A model generated the notes under the pieces. That model was not told the origin of the DNA, did not search any database, and was given only the letters and a program-made list of their open reading frames with translations. Shown here in pieces: positions 30,432 through 40,939 of a DNA stretch of 64,000 bases (position 1 is the first letter of the stretch; every line of letters starts with the position of its first letter). A program made the translations under genes and the position numbers. This DNA comes from Collybia mongolica (Eukaryota > Basidiomycota > Agaricomycetes > Agaricales > Clitocybaceae), in the NCBI GenBank assembly GCA_013420905.1, contig JAAXNY010000001.1, positions 1-64,000 of the forward strand, given 5' to 3'.

Positions 30432-31975
30432 AATGGCACCGAAGTCAACAACAACGACGACGGGGTCGAAAAAGGGTCTAAAACTGCGCAAGGCGCTCAA
30501 ATCGGCCGCCAGGCTGCCGTCGCGTGCGATACCCACACGCTCTCTGTCTGGCCTCAACCTCGGCCGCAGCGTTGGCACCACTGCCCTCTGAGCAGGCCTT
30601 TGTCTACCTTCGAATCAAAGTCATCTCTTGCACGGCGCTGGTCGCAAAGGACAGGAATGGCTACAGCGACCCATTTGTGGCGGTCTCGGTTCCGAACACG
30701 AGGCACCAGACACCCGTGGCGAAGCGGACGGTGAACCCCGTGTGGGAGGGCAAGAACGGCGGCGAGGCAACGTGGGACTTTCCGATTTGGCTGTCGCTGG
30801 CCGACCAGCTGGGGGCGGTGGAGCTGGTGGTGTGGGATAAAGATATGGTGGGGAAGGATTACCTTGGAGAGTCGGCGATAGTCTTGGACGAGTGGTTTGG
30901 GAGGGAGGGTGAGGGCGAGAGGGCTTTTGGATGGGATGACGAGGCGAATGTGGTGAGTTTTGATTCCTTTCTTTCTCTTTCAGCAGCGTGTACCCCTGAG
31001 CGTACCTGGGCTCGTTACCACTCGTTGGAAGTACGGTGGCTTTCGGGTATTAGCAACTTGGACTAGCTTACGTGGTGACGCTTTCGTCATTGTCAAGCAA
31101 AGGGTGTTGTCGATGTTATGTTTCACAATTGGCTCGTGGTGACCATCCATTCGTTGGAAGTACGGTGGCTCTTTCGGATGTTAGCAATTTTGACTAGCTT
31201 ACGTTGCCACGCTTTTACATGGTTACGCAAAGAGCATTGTTTTTATTTTCTTTACGACCGTTGTTTCATTGAGATCTTTAACTGATTTGATTGTATCTCA
31301 CAGCCATTCACACTACCTCTCGTATCAACTCGCGCAGGTACCCCTGTGACTGGCTCCGTCCAGGTCAAGCTCGGCTTCGTCTCGCCCCCCAATACGTCCA
31401 ACCTCATGGAGTTTGATCAGATCTTCACGGAACTCATCAGGCGCTCCCGCCCTTCCTTGGTCTCAGCTCCACCTGCACGTAGTAGCTGCACTCGTATATG
31501 TTCTGTGAGGCTGACTATCTTTTTTTTGGCAGACCGAAGGTGTCGGCACAATCCGCTCTCACCAAACTGGGGCTGCATTCCAGGATGACGGAGGGCTATC
31601 TTCGGATGACAGCGACGACGAGGAAGACGGAGAAGGGGACAACCACGATGCGTTCCTCGCTCCACCGGGCGGGATGTCGGCCCCTTACAAAGGTTTGTTT
31701 TCAACCATGTTTCTTTCGGTTTCCTGACTCATGTGCATCCAGGTGGTAGATCCACGCTCGCCCCCCTCTCGTAAATCTACAAGCCCCCAGGTCCGCCCCA
31801 TCTGACCATCCACCCCTCATCGCCCGTCACGCACACGCAAGGGCCAGACACCAAGCCACCCACTGCCTCGCCATTCTCTACCACGCCAACCTCGACTGCG
31901 CCAGGCACGCCCAGCACAGGGGCACCAGCGCCGACCGTGCCAGCGAAGAAGAAGCTGTTCCCGATCCCACTGCCG
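30432..31975 (+). pseudogene. C2-domain phosphatidylserine decarboxylase-like gene, N-terminal part, broken
   Basis: Start ATG 30432 gives a basic leader (SKKGLKLRKALKSAARLP) that loses frame near 30,588. The C2 domain follows: VYLRIKVISCTALVAKDRNG, YSDPFVAVSV, DFPIWLSLADQLGAVELVVW, KDYLGESAIVLDEWF. Intron 1 (about 30,952-31,302) is unusually long and holds a tandem duplication. Then come PFTLPLVSTRAGTPVTG, MEFDQIFTELIRRSRPSLVS and, after an intron whose donor reads GCACGT, TEGVGTIRSHQTGAAF with an acidic tail. Family knowledge: this C2-plus-linker arrangement precedes the Psd2-type catalytic domain, which makes phosphatidylethanolamine. No EF-hand or catalytic part (LGST) is present. A truncated, frameshifted copy. 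Confidence 0.72.
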
Positions 31976-32472
31976 TGCAGGATCTCGGGCCTCGGGTCGT
32001 CCTCGTCAAACAGCTCGGTAAGCATGCTGCCGTCGAGCTCGTCGGGGGCGCTGAGCACACCGGCATCGAGCCTCCCGCCTGCGACGCCTGTGGTTGATCT
32101 GTCGAGGCTTCGGACAAGAATGACCACATATTTGACTACCGGAAAGCTGGTCGCAATGGAGAAGAACGTGTCGTACATGACCGACTCATCAGAGAGGCCA
32201 TGGAAAATTATATGTAATGTGTCAATATGTACGGCGTCTGTGATGTCGCCGACCAGGGACTCGAGTTTACCAATGACACCGCTCGTCCAACAGAATACTG
32301 GAAACATGATCAGAGTGTCTAAATGTGTTTGCGTAAGGAGGTATATCAGGAGTTGTATTTGGCCAAGGTTTGATTTTGCGAGGCCTTCATAGCAAGTCAG
32401 CTCGTCCATATTGATTTCGTCCGGAACGTCATAGAATACGAGTGAGCCCAGTGATGGATTAAGAGATCCCAT
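31777..32472 (-). other. unassigned open frame antisense to psd fragment
   Basis: An open frame of 231 codons. Its 3' third is the complement of the psd-derived exon and is a shadow. Its 5' part (TCYEGLAKSNLGQIQLLIYL, VMYDTFFSIATSFPVVKYVV) has a hydrophobic pattern and could be a piece of a different gene. No domain recognised. Confidence 0.25.
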
Positions 32473-32685
32473 CGCTGCCTTGGAGGAACCTCGGAATATA
32501 CATTGAGCAATTTGTAATTACTGTTTCTTAAACTGTACATGAGTAATAATAAAATGACGACCACAAGGAGATGAGGCGAGCTCCATAGGTCTGGCACCGA
32601 CGGTACTAACCCATGAATGCAGCGCACATGACGGCGAAGAAGAAGAGATAGAACTGCGCTCGCCATGGTGATGCGTCAAAACGTA

Positions 32686-32885
32686 ATCCAAACGACTCAA
32701 CAAATCAACGAAAGGAAAGATAAATATCAAGATTTGGGCATGCCGACATGATACGTACTGAGGATACACGCTCAGCCATACTCAATTTGCCTGCATGGAC
32801 CTCTACGGAGTGTATTTCGCTGCTTTATTGATCTCTGTCCTGCCCGTGTACTCTGGGAAATACCGCTCGAGTGGCACCTGGGGCA
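32686..32885. repeat. dispersed repeat, copy 2 (with 535-750)
   Basis: Same orientation as copy 1. Downstream it is joined at about 32,955 to TAGGGTTTAGGGTTAG, after which regulator-derived sequence starts. Confidence 0.75.
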
Positions 32886-32954
32886 AGGGATCAGTAGGAA
32901 CGAAAACGAGAAAGAAACGCGGAAAAACCTTTGGTAGCTTCTTCTTGAAGACGT

Positions 32955-33545
32955 AGGGTTTAGGGTTAGTTCCCTTCCGCGTCCGAGTGTGGCTCACACG
33001 ACAAGGTGACGCCGATGTCGATGGAGGTGAACGAGAGGCGGACGGGCAAGGATCGGAATCGATTGCGTACCTGTTGAGCTTTACTCTCGGTTTGTGGTGC
33101 CGGCGATGGCGGATATCTTGTGGTAGTGGCGCTGGTTTGGGATCGACAACTGGAATTGGTATGGGGTCAGAGGGTCCAGTGTCGGATGATGACGATGCTG
33201 GTGGGGGAGACTAACCCTAAGTGTGCATGGTCGTCTTCGACGCTGCCAGGGCCAACCCCGCGGGGAGCTCGAGCCCGTCAAGCGCGCCCGGTTCTTGCGG
33301 CATGACCAGTGCGCCGATGGCGAAGACCATGAATAGGAGTGCGAGGCCATGTGGGCCGGAAAAATCTTCCGGCGTCGCATCCTCGTGCCCCGGCCCCCCA
33401 TAATTGTTTCGCTCCACGCCATAGATGACTGGGATCATGTCGCCCATGAGCTGCGAGCGTGTCACGCTGCGGAAGACCCACGAGACCTGGTCGAAGTAGG
33501 TCTTGCAGAGGAAGCGGGCGGCGGGGAGGGGGGGAAGGTGGGAGG
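32955..33545 (-). pseudogene. Zn2Cys6 regulator fragment, copy 2, with telomere-like scars
   Basis: Minus-strand fragment of the fungal-specific transcription factor domain: PAARFLCKTYFDQVSWVFRS, VTRSQLMGDMIPVIYGVE, HGLALLFMVFAIGALVMP. Compared with the copy at 55.4-56.0 kb, homology starts just after TTTAGGGTTAG (32,960), is interrupted at 33,206 by about 55 bp beginning CTAACCCTAAG, and stops at 33,550 at GGTTAGGGTT. Beyond the last break, minus-strand reading continues into an unrelated Ser/Pro-rich frame. Not functional: no zinc cluster and broken phase. Confidence 0.7.
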
Positions 33546-33795
33546 TGACGGTTAGGGTTCCGGATGGTTGGGGAACAGCTTCGTTCACGGTTTGTGGCGT
33601 ATCCGCGGTAGGTTCGGGTTCGTTATTCGAGCGATAAACGGGAGGTTCTGGAGATGGTGACTCCCGAACGACTGATGTGGTGACGAGCGTGGGATAGTCC
33701 ACCACCAAAAAATTCTGTAGCGGCTTTCGACTCAGGTGGTGGTGATGTTAGGGGTGGTGAAGATGTGGGCAGAGGCGACGGGGGTTGGACCTCAA

Positions 33796-34620
33796 TCATC
33801 TCTGCTGGAACCTTGGGGTAAAATTCGTTCTGTCGTGAGCTCCAGGACTGGTGATCCGCTTCGACGAGGTATCCTGTGGTGACACGCGAGTGTGTGGTGG
33901 CACCTCACTGCCTGAAATTTGTGGTGATGCCACCTGGATCGTCGCGGGCTGCGACGGCACGGTGGGTGAAACCAACGAGAGGCGGGAGAAGGATATAGAG
34001 GGAGACGCTGTGGGTGGCGTAGTGGTCGCTGCTATTCCGGTCGATAGAACATCGTGGAAGCTGCCCGGTGACTTGGACAATCTTTCGCGATGTTTGTCTC
34101 CCAAAAGTAAGGCCGCAACGCCTGACGCGGGTGTGGAGGCAGCAGCAGGTGGAGGCGGAGGAGGCATATCTGAAGGTATAAATATGTCAAAGACCGATCA
34201 CAGAGCTGGAGAACGAGCATACCTTGAGCATCAACGTCGATGTCCATGCCCATCGTCACTTCTTGACCTCTTTCTCCAGCCTCAGACTGAACAAGCCGCT
34301 CACTCTCATTACTCCCTTGACGTTCGAAATCTTCCTTCGCCGCTCCCGGACCTCCACTGACCATAGACAATAACCCTCTCTATTTTCCTACGTCCGATCC
34401 GGCCCTGCTCCCGCTCCCAGTCGCGAATCTGTATGTTCCCCGCAAAGTCTCCAGCTCCTGGTGGGTCCACCGCTTCCTCGTCTTCGGCGGCATTTTTGTC
34501 TTCTCCTGCTCTGATTCCACCTCATCCACCTCTTCCGGGTCATCTTCAAGATCCTCTCGAGACTCGTCCCTCCCCCAATCAGGGCCAAGGTTGTATTCCC
34601 CGCCCGAATCCCGTCCAACG
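33796..34620 (-). pseudogene. unrecognised gene fragment, Pro/Ser-rich nuclear-type protein
   Basis: Two minus-strand coding blocks joined by a good intron at 34170-34222 (donor GTATGC, acceptor CCTTCAG): MDIDVDAQ then DMPPPPPPAAASTPASGVAA and LLLGDKHRERLSKSPG. Upstream, in a separate block, is GPDWGRDESREDLEDD followed by KMPPKTRKRWTHQELETLRG, which faintly resembles the first helix of a Myb/SANT repeat. The join between the upstream block and MDIDVDAQ needs a very short intron or is broken. No zinc cluster or catalytic motif. I cannot assign a function. Confidence 0.4.
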
Positions 34621-36199
34621 CCCTCTCCTCATCATATGTACACTCTGTAGTCCTCCGTCTTCCGCACGCAGCCGGAAGACCCCTGCATCCGGGAACCTCG
34701 ATTTTTGCTGCAGGTCGTGTACCTTAAGCGCAGGTCGTGTCGCTGGAGTAGACGTTACCAAGTTAGATCTCCCATGCGCGGGTACTTGCAAGATGAAAGC
34801 CACGTACCTCGATTAATCGAGAGGTTGTTGTCACCGCCCATCTCCGCATCAACGTTTGCACCAAAGTTCATTTCGCCTTCCTCGCCTCGATCCCGACCTC
34901 TATCTCCCTGCTCTTCTCTTTCAACATCGACATCCGCATCATCTCAAGTCTCCGTCACTTTGCGTTTGATCACTATAACGGTTCCATTTCCACTCCAACG
35001 ACTCTCTGTCCGTTACTCCTAGGTCAGCTAGGCCGAGTCGTATTACCCGCTGTTCCCTTTCGTACCCTCGGCCATCTCAACACCACCTATCCTACCCGTA
35101 TCGTGATGGTGTCGCTGACGTTGCAGATAGTCGTGCCGATACTGGCGGCGATGGTGTAGATGCAGAGATCCTGGGTGCCTGTCCTTTGTTCACCTGTTCC
35201 CACTCCATGTGCTCCTCATAACCCGTACTTCTTCGCTCCTCGGTGCCCTCAGTTCCAGCTGGGTTTTGCCCATCCACCCCCGCTTGCTGCGGATATTATC
35301 CGGAAGGTCCTGCGGGAGCGTCAGCCCTATCCCTACTTCTCCTTTCAAGTCTGGGTCGGGCAATACGTGTGCGGAGGTGCTGGTGGAAGTGTCGAACGTT
35401 GAGGACCTTGACCTGTTGGATGACATGGGGTAGTAATCGCACTCTGTGATCAGAGCGTCTCCGGCAGAGAGGCAACTTGTTGTGCATTTGTCACCCTGTC
35501 GTTGTAAACTGTGGCCGCGGCGGTGAAGAATAGTGAAGGACATACAAAATGCAACGAAGAAACGGTCAGGGAGTTGGCGTACAGGCAGCATCTCCGAAAC
35601 ACTGCTATAGCGACCACACAGAGGTCGTACACACCGACCATGAACGGCGATGACTTCGGAGATGGCAGGAGATCTGGACGGTGAAAGCAAGGAGACGTAG
35701 AAAGACGCGTAGATTGTTGATCACAATCAACACGTGGCCACGTGACTAGCGCGTTCATAACCTAACCCTCTAAGCACTATTACACCGAGTTGGTGGTGCG
35801 TATCATAGTTCAAGTCCGGCCCTTTGCCAAGACAACATTGTATGGTGAATCGGGACATGGACCCCAAATTCACTCGGACTCCATGGCTCGTTCGCCAGGT
35901 AGGGTTTTGCCCACCATGTACTACTTTCCTGCAATTTCCACAACAAGTACCCAGCTGAAATCAACGCGGTAAATCGGTCCAAAACGTATAAAAGGTACGG
36001 TTTTACTTTTGTTCCCTCATTCGTTAACGCTAGGCCAGGCCTCTGTTTAGATGTAGGCAATCCAACCACTACCAGTACCCGCAACCCACACTGGATCCCA
36101 CACAAGGTCCCACCACCAGCCTTACGCACGTCAAATCCGCACGTGGCTCGTCGTGTCGTGCATGTGAAGATGTCGTTTCCGCTGACGCAAATGGCAAGG
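34621..36199. other. unassigned mosaic sequence
   Basis: Several antiparallel open frames but no family recognised. Telomere-like CATAACCTAACCCTCTAAG at about 35,756-35,774 marks a change in composition. Confidence 0.3.
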
Positions 36200-36329
36200 C
36201 ACGTTGTTAGCACTGACATGGAGCGGGATGGGGCGATATTGTAGATCCAGAGCATCGTGAGCCCCTCGCATGCGGTACTGAGGACGAGGTCGGCGGTAGG
36301 GACCTGCTGCTGCCGCAAATGCAGGCTTC

Positions 36330-37290
36330 CATTGGTCGGTTGGCATTGCTCGGCATGACCAGTGTGCCGATGGCGAAGACCATGAATAGGAGTGCGAGGC
36401 CATGTGGGCCGGAAAAATCTTCCGGCGTCGCATCCTCGTGCCCCGGCCCCCCGTAGTCGTTTCGCTCCACGCCGTAGATGGCCGGGATCATGTCGCCCAT
36501 AAGCTGCGAGCGTGTCACGCCGCGGAAGACCCACGAGACCCGGTCGAAGTAGGTCTTGCAGAGGAAGCGGGCGGCAGGGAGGGGGGGAGGTGGGAGGTGA
36601 CGAGACGCTGGACGTCTGGAGGGAGCCCGAGGGGCGTGAGTGGGAAAGGAATGGGAGAAGAGGGAGAGGTCGGCGTGGGGTAACTGGAGGGCGTGCGGGA
36701 GGTGGGTGGAAGAGGGGTTTTTTGATAGTGAGGAGCCGGGTTTGGCGGCATCGGATAGCGAGGAGGATCCGCGCATAGATTCGGTGTTTGTGATGTGACG
36801 GGCGCAGAGGCGTGGAGGTTTGACTGTGGTGTCGTTTAGTAGAGAATCGATCATGTTGGGAAGGGGTCACTTACGATTAGGAGACTCTGGAATGTGAAAC
36901 GAGGGTTTTGAGTCAGAATTTAAAGGCGTTGGGGGTTCTGGAAGACGCACCTCTGAGCCCCGTAGAACCTCGATATCCCGTGGTCCGATATCGACAACGT
37001 CCCAAATGCATTGATGTGGGGCGGCAGTTCCACCAGCACCTCCCCCTCCCGATCCTTCGCCTCCCATAGAGTCGTCCCCAACCGAATTCTCCTCCGTGTC
37101 GTCGTGGACCAAGAGATCCTTATGCAGCAGAGGGTGCGGCTCAGACGGATGCTTAGCCTGCAACGATGCGAGGGCATCCTCCCGTTGCCTGATCCTCCTA
37201 CTGAGATGTGATATGCGCCGATGGAGGTGCTCTGTTGCTGCGAGGAAGAATCCTGGCAATGAGTATGACATTTACGAAAGGTGTGGATGC
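36330..37290 (-). pseudogene. Zn2Cys6 regulator fragment, copy 3 (longest)
   Basis: Order on the minus strand: EHLHRRISHLSRRIRQREDA (coiled coil), ALASLQAKHPSEPHPLLHKD, SISDHGISRF-type block, intron with donor GTAAGT at 36,874, Ser/Pro-rich linker, RFLCKTYFDRVSWVFRGVTR, SQLMGDMIPAIYGVERNDYG, HGLALLFMVFAIGTLVMP, then loss of homology. This is the linker and the first part of the fungal-specific transcription factor domain, the usual order behind a zinc cluster. The Zn2Cys6 exon itself is absent; upstream is the R2 repeat. A remnant of a transcription regulator, duplicated at least four times in this window. Confidence 0.7.
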
Positions 37291-37364
37291 CACGCACCGT
37301 GTACTGCCGTGTGAATGCCAAGCGGTATGCGCATCGACGAGGCCCAGTGAATGCGTCAAGTTGT

Positions 37365-38638
37365 CCCTGTGTCTGAAGTGGTGTGAGAGAGGGCATGAGG
37401 CATGAGCTTCACCTGCTTGAGACTTGGTGGTATGTGTGCGCACGAAGGCGTTGATCAGAGGCAAGGTGACGAACATATTTCCAGCAGTGAATGGAAGGCA
37501 GTATAAGCAGCATGGCACTCGCGAGTCCTCAGCTCTGCCGGGTCTTGGCGGCGAGATTAGCGAGGCCAGCTGTTGTAGTGAAAACGTCTGGTTGAACTCG
37601 TCAAGTTTGATTATGCATGTGACCGCACAATCAACACATGACATATGCGCTCGTTCCTAAACAGGATGAACGTATATTATGTCAGCATACGCACGCCCAA
37701 AATAGGATGAACGTATATTATGTCAGCATACGCACGTCCAAAATAGGATGAACAGGATGCTGCATCAGCAGTGATGTCATATGTTGTTCAACATGTCTAA
37801 TTGGGCCAAGGCCTATAATGTAATGACTATCGAGTTTGCGACTTTGTAGGTGGGGCCGGGACTACATGGGTTTGAATCCTACTGTGGGCATTTGAGGCTG
37901 TCCACTGATAAAACAATTCTCAAGTGTGTAACAGCAGGAGTTGCCGACACCAACCCCCGGAAACGGGGGGACCCAAATGGAGATACAAGATGGGGTTAGG
38001 GGGTGGAAGGACATGAGAGGGCAGATGACACATCAGTCTCATGTCATACCCCCCCGTAAACGGGGGGACCCAGAGATGGACAAGAGACAGGAGACAGAGG
38101 ACACAATATCGATGACATCACAGGAGTGATGTCATAAGACTGTGCGGTAAGGGGCACGGGGTGGACCCCCCAATTTTCGAGGGACAAGAGAGGGTGGATG
38201 ACACATCAATCTCTCGTCATACCCCCCTGTAAATGGGGGGACCCAAAAGCGGACAAAGGACAGGAGACAGAGGCAGGGGGACGCAATATTGATGGCATCA
38301 TAGGAGTGATGTCATAAGACTGTGTGGTACAGTGCAAGGGGTGGACCGGCGGGTTTTCGAGGGACAAGAGAGGGTGGATGACACATCAGTCTCTTGTCAT
38401 ACCCCCCTGTAAACGGGGGGACCCAAAAGCGGACAAAGGACAGGAGACAGTAGGGGCAATTTAAAAATAATTGTATAAATCTAATGACATCATTTAAACT
38501 AAAACATTGGCAGACAGGCCGAATGCGGTAGTACATTGGCCAAATGGGGAAGAAGCACCTGCTTGTAGTACAGGTGGATCAGTTTTTTTTTTTCTGACCA
38601 CCGGCACCAGAGGTCTGGTGCCAGTGGGAATAATGTTA
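37365..38638. repeat. dispersed repeat R2, copy 2
   Basis: Same parts and order as 2,290-3,331, but with more tandem units: GGATGACACATCA recurs with a spacing of about 178 bp in the second half, each unit with CCCCCTGTAAACGGGGGG-type palindromes. The segment GGATGAACGTATATTATG is also duplicated at 37,670-37,745. It has the same terminal T-run and hairpin (CTGGTGCC arms), and ends at GGGAATAATGTTAG. Confidence 0.75.
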
Positions 38639-39770
38639 GGTTTTAGGCTCGGAGTGAATGCGGACCCTACTGGAGTAGCTCTCTAATCTGCGCCTTTGGT
38701 ATCCCCAGAGGTGATGGCCTAGGAAACCGGTCGCAATGCAGCTCCTGCTACACTTTACGGTCTGTGCTCAGCGAAAAGTGAAATAACTTTTGATGATCTT
38801 GTGGGCTAAGGCCCCACACCTGTCGCGGCTTACCCCGCGCAGTTGATCACCTTCACGAAACGATTACCTCTTGATCTTTGGTATAAGTCTATCTATCTGA
38901 TGCGTAGCATGCTGGTGGATTCCGGCTGGTTACGAAAAGTAATAGCGCCCAAGTTGATTGAGGTTGGGGATTGGGTTCCCCCTGTAAAATTGAACCTCAT
39001 GTAAAGATCTATTTTGTCTTAAGGGACGTCGCCTAGTAGCAACTCCCCGCTTGAATCACTCTAAGTGTCAATTCTCGTAAGAACTCCTTGAAAAACTGTC
39101 TATTCTCCCAGTTTTTCCTATTGACTACATACGTTTACCAGAAACTCTGTTTAAAATCTGGGACACGTCGGTTTTAGATGGCCGTTGGAACATCCTAACC
39201 CTAACGTAAGTAGTATTGACCTAACCATCGAAACGACCAGCTAACGGTCTTTTATTCTAACGAATAATAGCCTAACCCTAACTGCTAACCTTTAACCTTA
39301 AACCTTAAAGGTTAAGTAGCCGGCCCGATGGGGCCCGGCGCCTAAGTATAGTGCGGCTATAAGTAGATAAGATCAAGGCACGAGATCCATCTTCTTTAAT
39401 GATCCGCGTCGGTGTATAGCTAACCGAGATTGATCCGTGTATCGGATAAATACTAAGGTAGGGCGGGCCAACATGGACCGCATCCCATGCGCGTCGAGCG
39501 CGCATGATAGCGCACACCCCCTCACATGGCGTAACATGTGCTCTGAGGGGTATACGCTATGGTCGCTCGGAAAAACCGCGCGCGCGCCGTTACGGTGCGG
39601 CGGCGCAAGCGGAGAATCTGATTAACATTAACAAACAGGCCTGATGAGTATATATACGAAACAGGTCGGGTGGGGGATTCCCCCAACCCTGTTGCTTGTT
39701 TGTAACGCAACTCATCGTACCTAAGTCACTCGCAACCTTGCTTCGCTCGGTTGCTCGTTCCCACCTAACC
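38639..39770 (+). mobile_element. 5'-truncated copy of the Penelope-like element
   Basis: Begins inside the last codons of the RT (GGTTTTAGGCTCGGAGTGAA, equal to 25,415 onward), keeps the stop, the untranslated region and a complete terminal repeat with hammerhead, and ends CACCTAACC. It diverges from the full copy by scattered substitutions. It abuts the end of the R2 repeat exactly at GTTAG, with no target duplication recognised. Confidence 0.88.
39631..39703 (+). ncRNA. hammerhead ribozyme, copy 4
   Basis: All core bases and the 10-bp stem I are kept. Stem II reads GTATATATAC: the paired GUA/UAC is unchanged while the loop changed from CUUA to UAUA, as expected if the fold, not the sequence, is under constraint. 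Confidence 0.88.
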
Positions 39771-39960
39771 AAAAGCTAAAGTCCACAGCAACCCGTATAC
39801 ACCCTAAAACCGATCTGAAGAGTCTTAAAAGACAAAAGGATCCGACCGGTGGTCTCCTCCATCGATCCTTATCGGTACCCCTTATCGCCCACTCAACTAG
39901 TCCTCCAACCCAAACGCTTCGCGTTTGTGTTGTCGTCCTCCCTAACCCTAACCTAACCGG
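39771..39960 (+). repeat. second terminal segment, copy 2
   Basis: After 66 bp of spacer, GGATCCGACCGGTGGTCTCC onward matches 26,691-26,790. The hairpin at 39906-39932 keeps the TTC loop and AAACGC arms with one compensated change, followed by TCGTCCTCCCTAACCCTAAC. Confidence 0.78.
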
Positions 39961-39984
39961 CATCTTCAACGACCACCCTAAAGG

Positions 39985-40830
39985 TTGGGTAGTGACGCCA
40001 TTATCGATGCCATGGACGACTTAGAAGTTTTAACGGGATCGCGCGACTTCGGCTCTGTCACAGGGATCGCTAAGAACATCCGAGTAACGTCTCCGCTCAC
40101 TGTGCACCCCGTTCCGAAGCGCAATGATACCTTGACCCGGGATATTCACCTCAAGTACCACTTCACCACAAGTGAGGTAGGTTAAAGTTTTCTATCGCTC
40201 GGAAAGAGCTGACTTCACGAAACAGGGCGGGCTGTACCTCCCCATCCATGTGGTCCCCAACTCCTGTTTAGCCAAATACGACACTCACCACAAGGTCCTC
40301 ATCCTACTTCCCGAACTCTACCGTGAAGACCGGTCGCCCCATCTAAACTGAAGATATTTTATGAGCACGGCCTCCGCCCTGCAATCGTGTCCCTTTCGCC
40401 TGATACGGCCTCGGAGTGGCCCCAGCTACTTACGACGATGATGCATTAGAATGTTTCGTGCACGCGGGCGAAATGGCCAGCTCTCGTTTTGTACCAAGGT
40501 TGTCGGAGAGCGACTGGTCCCCGGACTCGGTGATGCCGTTCGCCAGTCCCGGGAGGACAACGGCTGTTCCTGGGGAACAGGACTCGTCTTCCTACACCAA
40601 GTTCGGGGTGTCAAGCGCTCATCGACTCACTTGCCAGATTTCAGGAGCGCCGAAGAAGTCCTTTGGATATTCCTCCAAGGCAACAAGCTGGATATCGGGG
40701 ACGGCATTAATGCCTCGCTCGGCGCACCGATGCCCATACGCACGTTATTGAGCGCGTGCTATCCATTACCTCCGATGCTGCCGCACGAATTACCAAACCC
40801 GGGAGTTTGTTATATGCTCGGGACCTAGTG
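39985..40830 (+). pseudogene. decayed unrecognised gene
   Basis: Coding-like blocks in shifting frames: DDLEVLTGSRDFGSVTGIAK and LTRDIHLKYHFTTSE, a good intron (40177-40225, donor GTAGGT, branch CTGAC, acceptor AACAG), GGLYLPIHVVPNS, a stop, then VGERLVPGLGDAVRQSREDN, SWGTGLVFLHQVRGVKRSS and VLWIFLQGNKLDIGDGINAS. Multiple frameshifts and stops separate them. Lies between the truncated retroelement and the palindrome array. I do not recognise the family; it could be another mobile-element gene. Confidence 0.45.
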
Positions 40831-40939
40831 TCTCATTTAACTGCCGTCTCTTATTAGTCTACATGAGTCGTTCGTATTGAATATATGCAATACGAGTATC
40901 TATTGGTACAAAACCTAAGTTGGAAGTAAGACACGCCTG

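Noticed and set aside
31777..32129. Minus-strand Gly-rich C-terminal half of the 231-codon frame
   Set aside because: It is antisense to psd-derived Thr/Pro-rich sequence, which explains its composition.
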